From contig NZ_CP011451.1 of the NCBI RefSeq assembly GCF_001007935.1, positions 1,302,001 to 1,366,000 of the forward strand: a stretch of 64,000 bases of DNA, in the 5' to 3' direction. Positions 12,285 through 22,301 of this stretch are shown here, one piece after another. Source of the DNA: Nitrosomonas communis. Lineage in GTDB: Bacteria; Pseudomonadota; Gammaproteobacteria; Burkholderiales; Nitrosomonadaceae. The position numbers and the translations under genes are program-made. The notes under the pieces were generated by a model. That model was not told the origin of the DNA. It saw nothing but the letters and a program-made list of their open reading frames with translations, and did not search any database. How positions within the stretch are numbered: position 1 is the first letter of the stretch; the number at the start of each line of letters is the position of its first letter.

Positions 12285-12288
12285 GTCA

Positions 12289-13599
12289 ATGAGTAATAAA
12301 AATTTATCAGATCGTAGTCAGCAAGCTGTTTGGCACCCCTGCACCCAAATGAAGCAGCATGAAAACCTTCCACCTATATCTATTATAAAAGGACAAGGAG
12401 TCTGGCTATATGATTCCGATGGCAATCGTTATCTCGATGCGATCAGCTCATGGTGGGTCAATCTGTTTGGTCATTGCCATCCCTATATTAATAGCGCGCT
12501 GAATGATCAACTCAGCAAACTTGAACATGTCATGCTGGCTGGTTTCACCCATGAACCGGTGGTATTGCTATCAGAGCGCTTAAGTAAATTATCCCCAGGA
12601 GACCTGGGGCATTGCTTTTATGCCAGTGATGGGGCCTCGGCTACTGAGATTGCCTTGAAAATGAGTTTTCATTATTGGCAACAATGCGGCTTGACCCAAA
12701 AAACTGACTTTATTAGCCTGCAAAATGGCTATCATGGCGAAACTCTGGGGGCGCTTGCAGTGACCGATGTTGCCCTTTTTAAACAAATCTATGCGCCATT
12801 ACTGCGACATACCCAGCATATGCCTTCGCCAGACTGGCGCAATGCCTTGCCAGGAGAATCCCCCAAAGATTATGCTTTAAGAGTCGCTAATGAGCTGGAA
12901 AACTATCTAGCTGAACATCATGCACACACTGCAGCGCTGATTCTTGAGCCACTTATTCAAGGGGCTGCAGGAATGGCCATGTATCATCCCGCTTACCTCA
13001 AACGCGCCCGAGAAATTTGTGATAAATATCAGGTACATTTAATTGCTGACGAAATTGCGGTTGGATTTGGTCGGACAGGAACAATGTTCGCTTGCGAGCA
13101 AGCCAGCATCACCCCGGATTTTTTATGTTTATCCAAAGGATTAAGTGGCGGTTATTTGCCGCTTTCGGTCGTTTTAACCTCGCCGAATACATTCCAGGCT
13201 TTTTATCATGATAAGACTTCACAGGCTTTTCTGCATTCACATTCTCATTCAGGTAATGCTCTGGCGTGTCGCGCAGCTCTGGCAACACTCGATCTATTCG
13301 AGCAAAACAACATTATTGCATCCAATCGTGCCAAAGCGAGCTATCTCAACCAATTAACGCAATCATTGCAATCTCACCCAAGAGTAAAAAACTTCCGCAA
13401 CTGCGGCATGATTTGGGCATTCGAAGTAATTACGGATGATCCTGACTTTACGAATACTTTTTTTAAAAAGGCTCTCGACAAACAACTATTACTGCGGCCA
13501 CTCGGCAATACCGTATACTTTATGCCGCCATATATCATCAATGAGGATGAAATGACATGGCTGGTAAAAAATGTTGCACTCATTCTGGATACATTTTGA
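12289..13599 (+). CDS. bioA: Adenosylmethionine-8-amino-7-oxononanoate aminotransferase
   Basis: 436 residues. It converts KAPA to DAPA in biotin synthesis, using SAM as amino donor and PLP as cofactor. Visible: WHPCTQM near the start, SSWWVNLFGHCHP (substrate-binding, about 53-65), LIADEIAVGFGRTG (PLP-binding Asp, about 248-261), and SKGLSGGYLPLS with the PLP Lys. The start at 12289 (MSNKNLSDRSQQAVWHPC) is chosen on homology; an upstream in-frame ATG at 12205 would make the CIRCE operator coding and is rejected. It is divergent from groES. No other biotin genes are nearby. Confidence 0.95.
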   Translation: MSNKNLSDRSQQAVWHPCTQMKQHENLPPISIIKGQGVWLYDSDGNRYLDAISSWWVNLFGHCHPYINSALNDQLSKLEHVMLAGFTHEPVVLLSERLSKLSPGDLGHCFYASDGASATEIALKMSFHYWQQCGLTQKTDFISLQNGYHGETLGALAVTDVALFKQIYAPLLRHTQHMPSPDWRNALPGESPKDYALRVANELENYLAEHHAHTAALILEPLIQGAAGMAMYHPAYLKRAREICDKYQVHLIADEIAVGFGRTGTMFACEQASITPDFLCLSKGLSGGYLPLSVVLTSPNTFQAFYHDKTSQAFLHSHSHSGNALACRAALATLDLFEQNNIIASNRAKASYLNQLTQSLQSHPRVKNFRNCGMIWAFEVITDDPDFTNTFFKKALDKQLLLRPLGNTVYFMPPYIINEDEMTWLVKNVALILDTF

Positions 13600-13620
13600 A
13601 CTAAAAAAGGCAACTACCGT

Positions 13621-15024
13621 ATGCAACTTACCTTTCTAGGCGGTGTCAGTGAAGTCACTGGCTCAAGCTATTTGATCGAAACAAGCCATACACGTTTTCT
13701 GGTTGATTGTGGCATGTTCCAAGGAGGGCGTGAGGCAGATCACAAGAATAGAGCTGCTTTCAATTTTGATCCAGAACAGATTGATTTCGTTTTGCTCACC
13801 CATGCTCACATTGATCACTCCGGCCTCTTGCCACGCCTCAGTTCTTGGGGATTCAGAGGTCCAGTCTTTGCCACTGAAGCGACTGTCGACTTGCTCAAAG
13901 TCATGCTCAAAGATAGTGCTTATATTCAGGAAAAAGAGGTTGAATGGCACAACAAATCTAAACGACGTAAGCGCCAACTCTCCGGTTACGAGGAAGCCCC
14001 ACTTTATACAGTAGCGCAGGCAGAAGCTTTTCTTAGGCAATTGCGTAGTGTGAACTATGATGCAGAAATCCCCCCCCACCCAACAGTACGTTGTCGATTC
14101 CGTGATGCAGGCCACATATTGGGTTCCGCCATTATTGAGCTATGGGTAGAATCTGGCAAAAAACAGAAGAAGCTGGTATTTTCAGGTGATCTGGGGCAGC
14201 CTGGCCATCCTATCGTGCGTGATCCAACGCCCATTCAACAGACCGATATCCTGCTAATAGAATCAACCTATGGTAATCGCCTTCACAGAACTATGCCGGA
14301 TACCATTGATGAGCTGGTACATGCCATTAATGACACACTGCACCGCAAAGGCGGCAATATCATCGTGCCTGCTTTTGCTGTAGGACGCACACAGGAATTA
14401 CTCTTTCTACTAGTAGATCTCCACCGTCAAGGCAGGCTCGGAGAAATGAATATCTATGTAGATTCCCCCATGGCACTGGCAGCTACAGGTATTACTCTTC
14501 AGCATATCCATTTACTGGACAAAGAAGCAACCGAAACACTGCAGTGGTTCAACAATAGTGGCCATCAATTAAAAATAAATTTCGTCCAAGAAGTGGAAGA
14601 TTCGATCACACTCAACACAATACAGCAAGGCGCCATCATCATTTCGGCTAGTGGCATGTGTGAAGCGGGACGTATCAAATATCATCTCAATTATAATCTT
14701 CCCAGACCTGAATGCACCATACTCATCACGGGTTTTCAAGCAGCGGGAACACTGGGGCGCAGATTGGTTGACGGGGTAAAGCAAATACGTCTCTTCGGTG
14801 AAGAGTTACCTGTCCGCGCGGATATCTATACTATTGGAGGTCTTTCTGCGCACGCGGATCAAGCAGGCTTACTAAACTGGCTAAGTCACTTCAACCAAGC
14901 GCCAGAAAAAACTTTTATTGTTCATGGCGAACCGGGCAATGCTGCGGCCTTAGCGAGCGCTATCGAACAAAAGCTCACATGGCACGCCACCGTACCACAA
15001 CGATTAACCTCGATTCTACTTTAA
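13621..15024 (+). CDS. MBL-fold beta-CASP metallo-hydrolase (CPSF73-like RNA-processing exonuclease family)
   Basis: 467 residues. The metallo-beta-lactamase core has the HAHIDHSG metal motif (HxHxDH, about 60-65), SGDLG further on, the beta-CASP block with IIISASGMCEAGRI, and the C-terminal RMMBL motif with SAHADQAGLL and FIVHGEPGNA. This layout is that of the YsH1/CPSF73-like bacterial proteins, predicted two-zinc nucleases. It starts 21 bases after bioA and may be co-transcribed. Its RNA substrate is unknown. An IS lies 60 bases after its stop. Confidence 0.9.
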   Translation: MQLTFLGGVSEVTGSSYLIETSHTRFLVDCGMFQGGREADHKNRAAFNFDPEQIDFVLLTHAHIDHSGLLPRLSSWGFRGPVFATEATVDLLKVMLKDSAYIQEKEVEWHNKSKRRKRQLSGYEEAPLYTVAQAEAFLRQLRSVNYDAEIPPHPTVRCRFRDAGHILGSAIIELWVESGKKQKKLVFSGDLGQPGHPIVRDPTPIQQTDILLIESTYGNRLHRTMPDTIDELVHAINDTLHRKGGNIIVPAFAVGRTQELLFLLVDLHRQGRLGEMNIYVDSPMALAATGITLQHIHLLDKEATETLQWFNNSGHQLKINFVQEVEDSITLNTIQQGAIIISASGMCEAGRIKYHLNYNLPRPECTILITGFQAAGTLGRRLVDGVKQIRLFGEELPVRADIYTIGGLSAHADQAGLLNWLSHFNQAPEKTFIVHGEPGNAAALASAIEQKLTWHATVPQRLTSILL

Positions 15025-15084
15025 AACCACAAGCTAAAATGCCAAATTCCAGAAATATACATTAAACCGCCGATGAGCTATCAA

Positions 15085-16813
15085 CCTACATTCCTCTTTT
15101 AACCCGAATTGGAAGCCAAATGAAAGGTTGGCAAATCGAGAACTGGTGGATTTTTTGGTCCGGCTGCAAAGATTTTGTCGATAATGTAGCGTACCAAGGT
15201 AGGCCAACGTTCCACTTTTGGCAACTGAGGCGCATTTGCTAGAATGAAATCAAAACCCTTACGGATACTGCTGATCATTGTTTTGATTTGATCACCCGCC
15301 TCATGAGTTAATGTAAGCAATAGTCGAGATTGACCTGCATGTCGAGTCAGACGAGCAACCCCATTTAGTAGTAAAGGGCGACTGGTAATTGCTTCCAGAT
15401 GTGTTTTGGGGTGTGCCAGGCGAACATACCCGCTCCACCAGTTATAAATGAGCGCGACTGCTCGTGCTGAGAGGTTACAGCGCTCCAGGTCATGAGTGGT
15501 ATAGCCACCCCAACCCCATTGGTTTTTCAACTCATCAAAGCCATTCTCGCAATCTGCCCGATCCCGATACCATTGACCAAAGGCTTCCAATGAATAATCA
15601 GCACTGGTCACTAAAACAGCCTATTCCCATACTTTGATCTTATCTAGATGGTCAACGAAGTGCAGGGTTCCCTGTTGAGTATCAGCATTCATTTCGACTG
15701 CCAGATTGTTTTTGACTTGACGCCGCAGCACCACTATCCGCCGCGCGCGACTCCAGCCTGCCAATTGGATTTGATCCTCTACTGCGTTAAAGCCTTGCCC
15801 CACAGGCTGCCACTGGTTTTGCTGCCATTTCCGCTCGATCAAACGTTTAATTCCAGCAGTCTGGCGCAGTTTGAACAGATAACGCTGATTAATCTGTTCC
15901 ATTCCAGCCATCACGCCTTCATTGCCAAAAGCACTGTCGCCACGCACCAACGCAGGACGCTTTTCAAGAGCCAAGTCTTCGATTAACTGCCGCAGACGGG
16001 GTAGGCTATGTTTGGCAGCATGAGATTTACCGCTTTGCACTTCAACATCAAGCACCAGACGAACATTGCTAATCCAATACGTATGCAAGGTGTGGCTTGG
16101 CCGTCCCGGCTTGCTAGGATTGTAGCCGATCTCAGCACCTGTTTGACGGCCATATAACAGCTTGACGCTGCTATCAGCGTCAAGAATCCAGGCAGTATTC
16201 AAGGCCTCACGAGTACTCTCGCTGAGCGCTGTATCCATCCAGATCGTACTCTTCATCAGTTGAGCCAGGCAGACAGCACGTTGCGATTCATCGCAACGTT
16301 TGGGTAAACCTGGCGCAAGCGCACTCAGCGCGCGACGCAAGCTCTCATCGCTGACAATCTTGCCCATGCCAAGTATCTCAGGAGCCACTTCGTCTCCTGG
16401 TAGCCCGGCGATGTGGGCATAGCGTCGCTGCCCATCAAGAATGGAGAGCAACCAGGTACCCAGTAAATCAACCACAGCAGGCGCATTAGGACTCGTGTAA
16501 GAAAGCGGGCATCCTTCTACCCAACGGGCAAATAAGCCGGTAACTTCCAGGAATTCAGAAAAAAATGCCAACTGACCCATGGCTGTGGCACTTCCGTTTT
16601 CATCCCAGCGCACGTGAAATCGACCACCAGGAGTCGACAAACACATCTCCTCTGCAGATTGCTCCATCTCCTGCACGGCGTTACTTACCGCCTTTGCCGC
16701 TCCTTTTTCCTCAAAATCCTTTTCACCCATTGGGTGACTCCTTTATTCAGCCATAAAGCCTTGACAGTACTACGTTTTCGGTTGTTTTTATAGGTTCAAC
16801 TGAGGAAAATAGG
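15085..16813. mobile_element. IS1380-type insertion sequence, complete with target duplication
   Basis: Imperfect terminal inverted repeats bound 1729 bases: CCTACATTCCTCTTTTAACC (15085-15104) and, on the other strand, CCTATTTTCCTCAGTTGAAC (ending at 16813). The element is flanked by a 5-bp direct repeat ATCAA at 15080-15084 and 16814-16818. It holds one transposase gene on the minus strand, split by a stop codon. The intact ends and target duplication indicate a fairly recent insertion. Confidence 0.85.
15099..16730 (-). pseudogene. IS1380-family transposase interrupted by one in-frame TAG
   Basis: 543 codons if the stop is ignored. The first 369 codons end in DKIKVWE, then TAG at 15621-15623, and the same frame continues AVLVTSADYS to 15099. 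Homologous elements read WEYAVLVT here, so one base change turned a Tyr codon into amber. The first two catalytic Asp sites are before the stop (ILDADSSVK and LVRGDSAFG); the catalytic Glu (DCENGFDELK) is after it, so the truncated protein should be inactive. Otherwise undamaged. Confidence 0.85.
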
Positions 16814-17071
16814 ATCAATTACACTCACGTAATCAAATACCCGGTATTTATTCATGCCAACCGTAGATGAAGGCTTCCTACTTCAATTAATTGTAAAGAG
16901 CTGAACTTGGACTATGGGAACGCATCAATCAACATCCTGATGTGTAGTACCTAACCGATAAGACGACTTGAATGCCGTGTAAACATTCCACTTGAACAAT
17001 GGTACGGTCTTGCTTAGTTCAGACACTTTCAAACTGATCGGCCATATCAAATTCATTAAGGTTCAGCTTCT

Positions 17072-18307
17072 TTACTCAGAGAGAAGTTGATATTTTTTAA
17101 CTGCCAAATTGCCTATTTGCTTACCCATCGCTGCACCCACCATACCTGAGTTACGATAGTGCACACCATCATAAATGCGTGCATTGATCACTTCCTGCAT
17201 CAAATCTTCGATGCTTGTCCAGCTTCGCACCGCATCTCCTGCGGCATGACTGGTTGTAGTCAATAATGGCATAGGACCTTCCCCGATTTCCGCTTGCAAC
17301 ACAGTACCCACAGCCGCAGCCACAATACAATGCGCGCAAGGATACTCGGGATGCATAGGAGTATCAATGAAAGGGAGCCAGGATGAGTCTCTTTCTGTTG
17401 CATCATTATCATCGATATCCCCGTTGCGAATTGCAGTGATGGGTCGCCAGAAACCATAATGATATTTAGCATCAAATACAGCTATCAACGCATCATCCGA
17501 TGCTTGCGTGACTGTCGCAAACAAGCGCGCGTTCTGCGTAATGTTCCTTTCATGATCATTCGCCACTGAGCGTACGATAGCGTGATAAATCGGCGGCATA
17601 ACTTCTTCCCAAAAACGGGCAACTTCGGTCTGTTGAGTAGTACGCTGCTGACTATCCTTACGACCGAGCGCTTTGATCTCATTGTAGTCGTGTGCCCATA
17701 ATTCGCTCCCCAATGCAGGGGGTGGTCCCGGACGAAACTGAGCAGGGCCCGTCATCAGCCAAGGTTTACGTTGTGTCCATTGCGGGGCTTCTGGAATAAT
17801 GGTTGGCACATACACACCTGGACTTGTATGTGGGCGATAAGTTTCTAACGTAGCTGCGCCATCATGCGCACGCAAAGTTAGAATCTCCGCTGCCGCTTTC
17901 TCGCCTATAGCAATACCCGCTGTTTTTGATCGCCCCCCAGCAATCACTTCAAGCGCAGCCTCATAGGCTTTCTCAATTACAGCTTGTTGGGATGGCACGA
18001 ACCTTGACAAAATCGCATGGTTCACAGCGGCCACCGCAGCCTCAACTGAAGCTCCTGGGGCAGCTGTTAGCTTCAGATCACTTACTGGATACCGCTGAGT
18101 GATTGCATTAGTCGCTTCATAGACAGCCGCCTGCACCATTGCTAGTATCCGCTCAGCGGGCAAAGGTCCGACATTGCCATTAATAACGATATCACCAGCC
18201 AGCTGGTTCCATTCAGTTACTGCATCTGCTTGTACGCGCGAAATTGAAAATAACGAAATGACAGCCATCAATAATGCTATCTGTTGGCACGTGATGCTAT
18301 TTTTCAT
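17072..18307 (-). CDS. Exported vanadium haloperoxidase-like / PAP2-family protein
   Basis: 411 residues from ATG at 18307, chosen because GAGGATCAGT precedes it (an ATG four codons upstream lacks a ribosome site). A signal peptide (hydrophobic stretch, cut near VQA) sends it to the periplasm. The vanadate/phosphate pocket of the family is recognisable: Lys and Arg in KYHYGFWRP (spaced 7 as in chloroperoxidase), His in HPEYPCAHC, and Arg and His in RIYDGVHY (spaced 6). Where vanadium chloroperoxidase has Ser-Gly-His this protein has Cys-Ala-His. Activity may be haloperoxidase or acid phosphatase; I cannot tell which. Alone in its transcription unit. Confidence 0.85.
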   Translation of the reverse strand: MKNSITCQQIALLMAVISLFSISRVQADAVTEWNQLAGDIVINGNVGPLPAERILAMVQAAVYEATNAITQRYPVSDLKLTAAPGASVEAAVAAVNHAILSRFVPSQQAVIEKAYEAALEVIAGGRSKTAGIAIGEKAAAEILTLRAHDGAATLETYRPHTSPGVYVPTIIPEAPQWTQRKPWLMTGPAQFRPGPPPALGSELWAHDYNEIKALGRKDSQQRTTQQTEVARFWEEVMPPIYHAIVRSVANDHERNITQNARLFATVTQASDDALIAVFDAKYHYGFWRPITAIRNGDIDDNDATERDSSWLPFIDTPMHPEYPCAHCIVAAAVGTVLQAEIGEGPMPLLTTTSHAAGDAVRSWTSIEDLMQEVINARIYDGVHYRNSGMVGAAMGKQIGNLAVKKYQLLSE

Positions 18308-18719
18308 ACTGATCCTCATTTTCTAATCCAATACAAAACCTTAAAATTGTGTAAATACTAAAGCATATGGTCCTTAATTCAACCAGGCTGGTTACAGTTA
18401 CAAGCTTCTCAACAAGCTCACGAGATTGTCTTTTATTCGCTAAGAATGGCTTAGAGAAGGTAATCTAGCTTATCATCGGTCTATCTAACGATCGACCGCC
18501 TACTCATTAAGTACAAGTCTGCCGCTGGCAGCACCTCACACGCCTGCTAAGCAGCTCTATTGACGATAAAAGAAACAAGAATATTAAACCTATTCGTCCA
18601 GCAACCCCCTTTTTCTAATAATTCAAACTACCCCCTCGCATCCTGTAATTTGAATCTCAGCAAGGCCAATTTCAGGTCTCATTGTCTGGTTTTTTGTGAA
18701 GCTCTGCCAAGGAGTAAGG
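18308..18719. other. Intergenic, no gene recognised
   Basis: About 410 bases between the haloperoxidase-like gene and the broken ion channel, both on the minus strand. It should contain the haloperoxidase promoter. A 61-codon plus-strand frame at 18560-18742 has no recognisable features. No hairpin followed by a T-run was seen. Confidence 0.4.
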
Positions 18720-19156
18720 TCAGAAACGCTGCATGGCAATAAAAGTAAAAGAAACAGACCAGGTAATCATTGCCAGACCAACCAGACCCTCCGCAGCAGT
18801 GAGCATCCTTATCGCGCCAACAGACACTAAATCTCCAAAACCAACAATTGTGTATACCACAGACGAGTAATAAATGTAGTCGATAATGATAATATCACCA
18901 TTATCTATGCCCCTTATATGACCATACTCAGCACTACGATGGGCAATCATGAATCCAAAAGCGAAGATCCATATGTCTGGTATATGCGCTACCAGCAAGC
19001 CAAACATTACTACCAACACACACTACTACGCCTGTGTACATGCGCTCCCACAGCACGTCCAAGACAACGTAAAGCTTCATAATGAAGTATCACGCAGAAC
19101 GCCACAATGATTGCGGATATCAGCAAAACAACGAAATGGCGAACATGTTCATCCAT
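18720..19156 (-). pseudogene. Two-helix ion channel, frameshifted
   Basis: The ATG at 19156 begins MDEHVRHFVVLLISAIIVAF, a first membrane helix, and runs to HVHRRSSVCW and TAG. The continuing protein is in another frame from about 19022: LVVMFGLLVAHI, a second helix, then the pore loop with TIVGFGDL, a K+-channel-like selectivity filter, and a final helix to 18720. A one-base change around 19018-19035 (a GT-rich stretch) breaks it. Both parts match one family (Ion_trans_2). The downstream half alone, with a TTG or ATG start, could still be translated, but would lack its first helix. Confidence 0.7.
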
Positions 19157-19320
19157 ATGGCTGCGGCCCTAACACCTTCTCAGCTACGCTAAAATTAAAA
19201 AACATGCATGACATTCATCCATAATTGGTGTCTATTCCCACACTCGCTCATCAATCTCATCCTCATCACAACTCGCAGTCAACGCAAAGCATTTGATTGA
19301 AGCGAAGCACCTACTTCTTT

Positions 19321-19794
19321 TCAGTCTTGCTGAGAAATACGATCATCACGTTCACGCATCAACCAATAAGTGATACCAACAGCCAGAGTAATGGCAGCCA
19401 AACCAAACAATGCCTCTGCCGAAGTAGTTTTGAGATCCAGAATGATGAATTTGCGAGCCAGCGCAAGCAAGGCAATCAGCAACACGACCTTCGTTTGGAT
19501 GATGCTTTGCTGGCGGGTAACGACGTATTGCAGCGTATGATTGAATTCCAGCGCAATCAATAATGTCATAATCTGGCCAAAAACGGTTTGAAAAACTGTA
19601 TACTCAAGCGGATTCAATGCACCAAACACCAACCCGCCAACCACTCCAATGAATAAACGGAAAAGGGCCACCATAATTACAAGCGTAATCATAAATGTAA
19701 GTATGAGCGCTACTATGCTCTCGAAACGTTGGTAAAACGTTTGAGTCGACCACCGGTCTATCATCAAGCGCCATCTTGATAACATCTCTCTCAT
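19321..19794 (-). CDS. Phosphate-starvation-inducible PsiE family membrane protein
   Basis: 157 residues. Four predicted helices (about 28-50, 60-82, 100-115, 122-145) and the family pattern LIALEFNHTLQYVV, with a charged N-terminus and a charged tail (RERDDRISQQD). PsiE proteins are induced by phosphate starvation in E. coli, with no known biochemical role. It lies near GNAT and NnrS on the same strand, with a gap of 70 bases. Confidence 0.85.
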   Translation of the reverse strand: MREMLSRWRLMIDRWSTQTFYQRFESIVALILTFMITLVIMVALFRLFIGVVGGLVFGALNPLEYTVFQTVFGQIMTLLIALEFNHTLQYVVTRQQSIIQTKVVLLIALLALARKFIILDLKTTSAEALFGLAAITLAVGITYWLMRERDDRISQQD

Positions 19795-19864
19795 TCTTTC
19801 GTATTCGTTTCCAAGATTTTATTTGACATAGAAAGTAGTTTAATGCAAAGCATCAGACTGAACG

Positions 19865-20314
19865 TTAAGGTGCATTACTTTGCGTATATATGTGAGGATT
19901 ATGAATTTCCAAGAACCATTCTGGATTTTGCAATTTTACAAAACCATTTTGTTCATACAGACCATGTGCATCTAGCGTTGCCAGCATCCAACGGCGTAGT
20001 CCCTGCAATTCAGGATGCAGAAGAATACAAGAAATCAGCCATTTGCCGAGGCCACGCCCTCTATAATCTGGCACAACAAACACGTCAGCTAAATAGGCAA
20101 AGGTAGCGCAATCCGTAATGGCGCGCGCAAAACCGATCTGTTTCCCATTGTGATACAAGCCGAAGCAAAGCGAATGATTGACTGATTTTTCTACGGTTGA
20201 TCTAGGGATATGCTTTGCCCAATAAGATACTTTGCATAAAAAATCATGGATCATTTCTATGTCCAAGTCTTTTCGATTATCCGTCACTGCGAATTCATCT
20301 TGCTGCCATTTCAT
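19865..20314 (-). CDS. GNAT-family N-acetyltransferase
   Basis: 149 residues. The acetyl-CoA-binding motif A is DVFVVPDYRGRGLGKWLI at about 90-107 (R/Q-x-x-G-x-G/A), and motif B with LYEQNGF lies near the end. Substrate unknown. It follows nnrS by 18 bases and is likely in the same transcript. Confidence 0.88.
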   Translation of the reverse strand: MKWQQDEFAVTDNRKDLDIEMIHDFLCKVSYWAKHIPRSTVEKSVNHSLCFGLYHNGKQIGFARAITDCATFAYLADVFVVPDYRGRGLGKWLISCILLHPELQGLRRWMLATLDAHGLYEQNGFVKLQNPEWFLEIHNPHIYTQSNAP

Positions 20315-20332
20315 TGATTATTCTCTCTTTAA

Positions 20333-21571
20333 TTAACCTGGTTTGCCATCTACCCTTGGCCGCCAATAGATAGGTGCGAAGCGTGCTGCCCATAGCGTAA
20401 AACAAATAAGCCATACCGCTGCTGCAAATAGATAAAGCATCGACGCAAGAGCAGAAGCAGCCGGTATGAGGTCAGGCAGTATTCTGAACAAGGTAGTGAT
20501 CTGAAAACCAAGAAAGAGCAGCCAAGTAAAATGATCCAATACCAGTGGACGACCTGAGTGTCCTAACGTCACACGAGAAGCCATGCCCAACACCATACTG
20601 GCAAAATAACCAATTACCAGCGCATGAAGGGGTGCAAGACCAAACCAGATACGCTCCCCCACGCTCAACCACATCATCAGGCTCTGCGCTGTAAATAGCA
20701 ACATCGCTACGGACAGCCAGGCAAATGAGATATGCAGCACCGCCAGCAGGCTGACACTGAAGCTGCGAAACAATCCCCAGGCCCATGACAAGTAGAAGGC
20801 ACACCCAGCCAATGGCAGATCCATGCACCATACATATTGCGGCATCCCTATGAGCTGCAACAAACCATGACCCGCTGTACAAACAAGCATCAACCAGAGT
20901 AATGCATAGGGTCTGACAATCACATAGTTTTCCAGCACCCGGCTAGAGAAAAATGGAATCATGCGGTGCGAAACAGTTAACAGGATCGGCAACAGGAAAA
21001 ACCAGATGCCTGCCTGACGTGAAAAATCAAGAAATAACGAATGATCAGTCAGAAGCCACACAAGATAAGCAACCATACCCAGCCAGCCAAAGATCAATGC
21101 GACACTAGCCACTCGTGCATGGCGCTTATCTTGCGCCTGTGTCTGCAACAAGACCCGTAACAGCGCTATAATCGCAATCCCCCATCCTGTCAGCATCGTT
21201 GCGATGCCGGCTACCAGTAGAGTTTTACTGATATACAAGCCAGCATAGAACAGAGCCATGCCCCCAGCCATAAAGATGCACGTTGCCAGATAATAGCGCG
21301 GCTTGATTTTTTCCCCATTCATCCAATTTGGGAAGGTAGTAAATAAAAAACCAAAAATGAAGAAAGGAAAAAATCCATACACCATCAAGAAAGCATGCGC
21401 CCAGATTGGCGCCAGATTCAATATGGGTGCATTGCCAATTACACCATAGCGCCCCATCAGATCAAGCATCCACCATAAGAGGGTAAATACGCCCTGCAAT
21501 GTACCTACCAGAAACAAGCTGCGATGAGGTGCTTCAGACAGATAATGCCAAATAGTCGCTTGTTTATTCAT
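20333..21571 (-). CDS. nnrS: NnrS family membrane protein
   Basis: 412 residues, about 12 membrane helices. NnrS is a haem- and copper-containing protein linked to relief of nitric-oxide stress. Family marks: MVYGFFPFFIFGFLFTTFPNW (about 62-82, with Trp), SHRMIPFFSSRVL (about 205-217) and LHALVIGYFASMVLGMASRV. In a nitrifier that makes NO this fits a protective role. No clear NNR/FNR box was seen upstream. The IS remnant at 21624 lies 50 bases before its start and may have affected its promoter. Confidence 0.92.
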   Translation of the reverse strand: MNKQATIWHYLSEAPHRSLFLVGTLQGVFTLLWWMLDLMGRYGVIGNAPILNLAPIWAHAFLMVYGFFPFFIFGFLFTTFPNWMNGEKIKPRYYLATCIFMAGGMALFYAGLYISKTLLVAGIATMLTGWGIAIIALLRVLLQTQAQDKRHARVASVALIFGWLGMVAYLVWLLTDHSLFLDFSRQAGIWFFLLPILLTVSHRMIPFFSSRVLENYVIVRPYALLWLMLVCTAGHGLLQLIGMPQYVWCMDLPLAGCAFYLSWAWGLFRSFSVSLLAVLHISFAWLSVAMLLFTAQSLMMWLSVGERIWFGLAPLHALVIGYFASMVLGMASRVTLGHSGRPLVLDHFTWLLFLGFQITTLFRILPDLIPAASALASMLYLFAAAVWLICFTLWAARFAPIYWRPRVDGKPG

Positions 21572-21623
21572 ATATTTTCCTTGTCATTTAATTTAATCTC
21601 TGTTTTTCTATAGATGAATAACT

Positions 21624-22301
21624 GATGTTACGCAGCTCCACGCTGATAGCGTATCATTTCCGGGATGAAAACAAAGTATCCAAATTTATATACGGATTAT
21701 TTGATTAGTACTACCGGCTACGCAACGGCGACCGAATTATCGCCCATGTTAGACGGAGAGATGAGTCATAATCAAGTGACCCGGTTTTTGTCAGAACGAA
21801 AATACACATCCCGGAACTGGCAGGAAGTGAAGTCAGTAGTGCGGCAAATCGAGCAGGAAGAAGACTATCTGATTTTTGATGAGTCGGTGCAGAGAAAGCC
21901 TGGACAGACGAGAACGAGATTGTTTGCTGGCATTATGATTATTGCAAAGGGCGGACGGTCAAGGTCATCAGCCAGTTGAATGCGCTATATTACAATGATG
22001 AGGTATTGATCCCGGTGGCATTCGAGATGGGTGGGCAAGTCGCGGCGATCTATGAAAAACGGTGGAAAGTCGAAGCGTTTCACAAGTCGTTGAAATCCAA
22101 CGCCGCACTGGCAAAGTCGCCAACCCGGACGGTAATCACGCAATGGAACCACGTGTTTATGTCCATTTACGCCGTATTTAAACTGGAATGTTTGAAAATC
22201 CAAGCATAAGGCCAACCATTTCGTCCTGCGGGCGAAGCTATCTATCAACGCAACCCAACAGGCTTATGCGCAGTTGCAAAAGTTAAAAGCTGCGTAACAT
22301 C
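21624..22301. mobile_element. Internally deleted insertion sequence (IS4/IS701-like)
   Basis: A perfect 14-bp inverted repeat GATGTTACGCAGCT (21624-21637) matches the complement at 22288-22301. A 7-bp direct repeat GAATAAC lies just outside on both sides (21616-21622 and 22305-22311), a possible target duplication with slightly longer ends. At about 680 bases it is well short of a full element. Confidence 0.75.
21665..22297 (+). pseudogene. DDE transposase with frameshifts and central deletion
   Basis: The N-terminal part is intact from MKTKYPNLYTDYLISTTGYA to about codon 75. An indel near 21895 then moves the frame (the expected EKAWTDENEIVCWHYDYCKG is in another frame). It continues NALYYNDEVLIPVAFEM, after which the middle part with the catalytic core is missing. 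The C-terminal part restarts at AAIYEKRWKVEAFHKSLK, the region of the last acidic catalytic residue. A second frameshift precedes the natural C-terminus ending AQLQKLKAA. Not functional. Confidence 0.8.
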
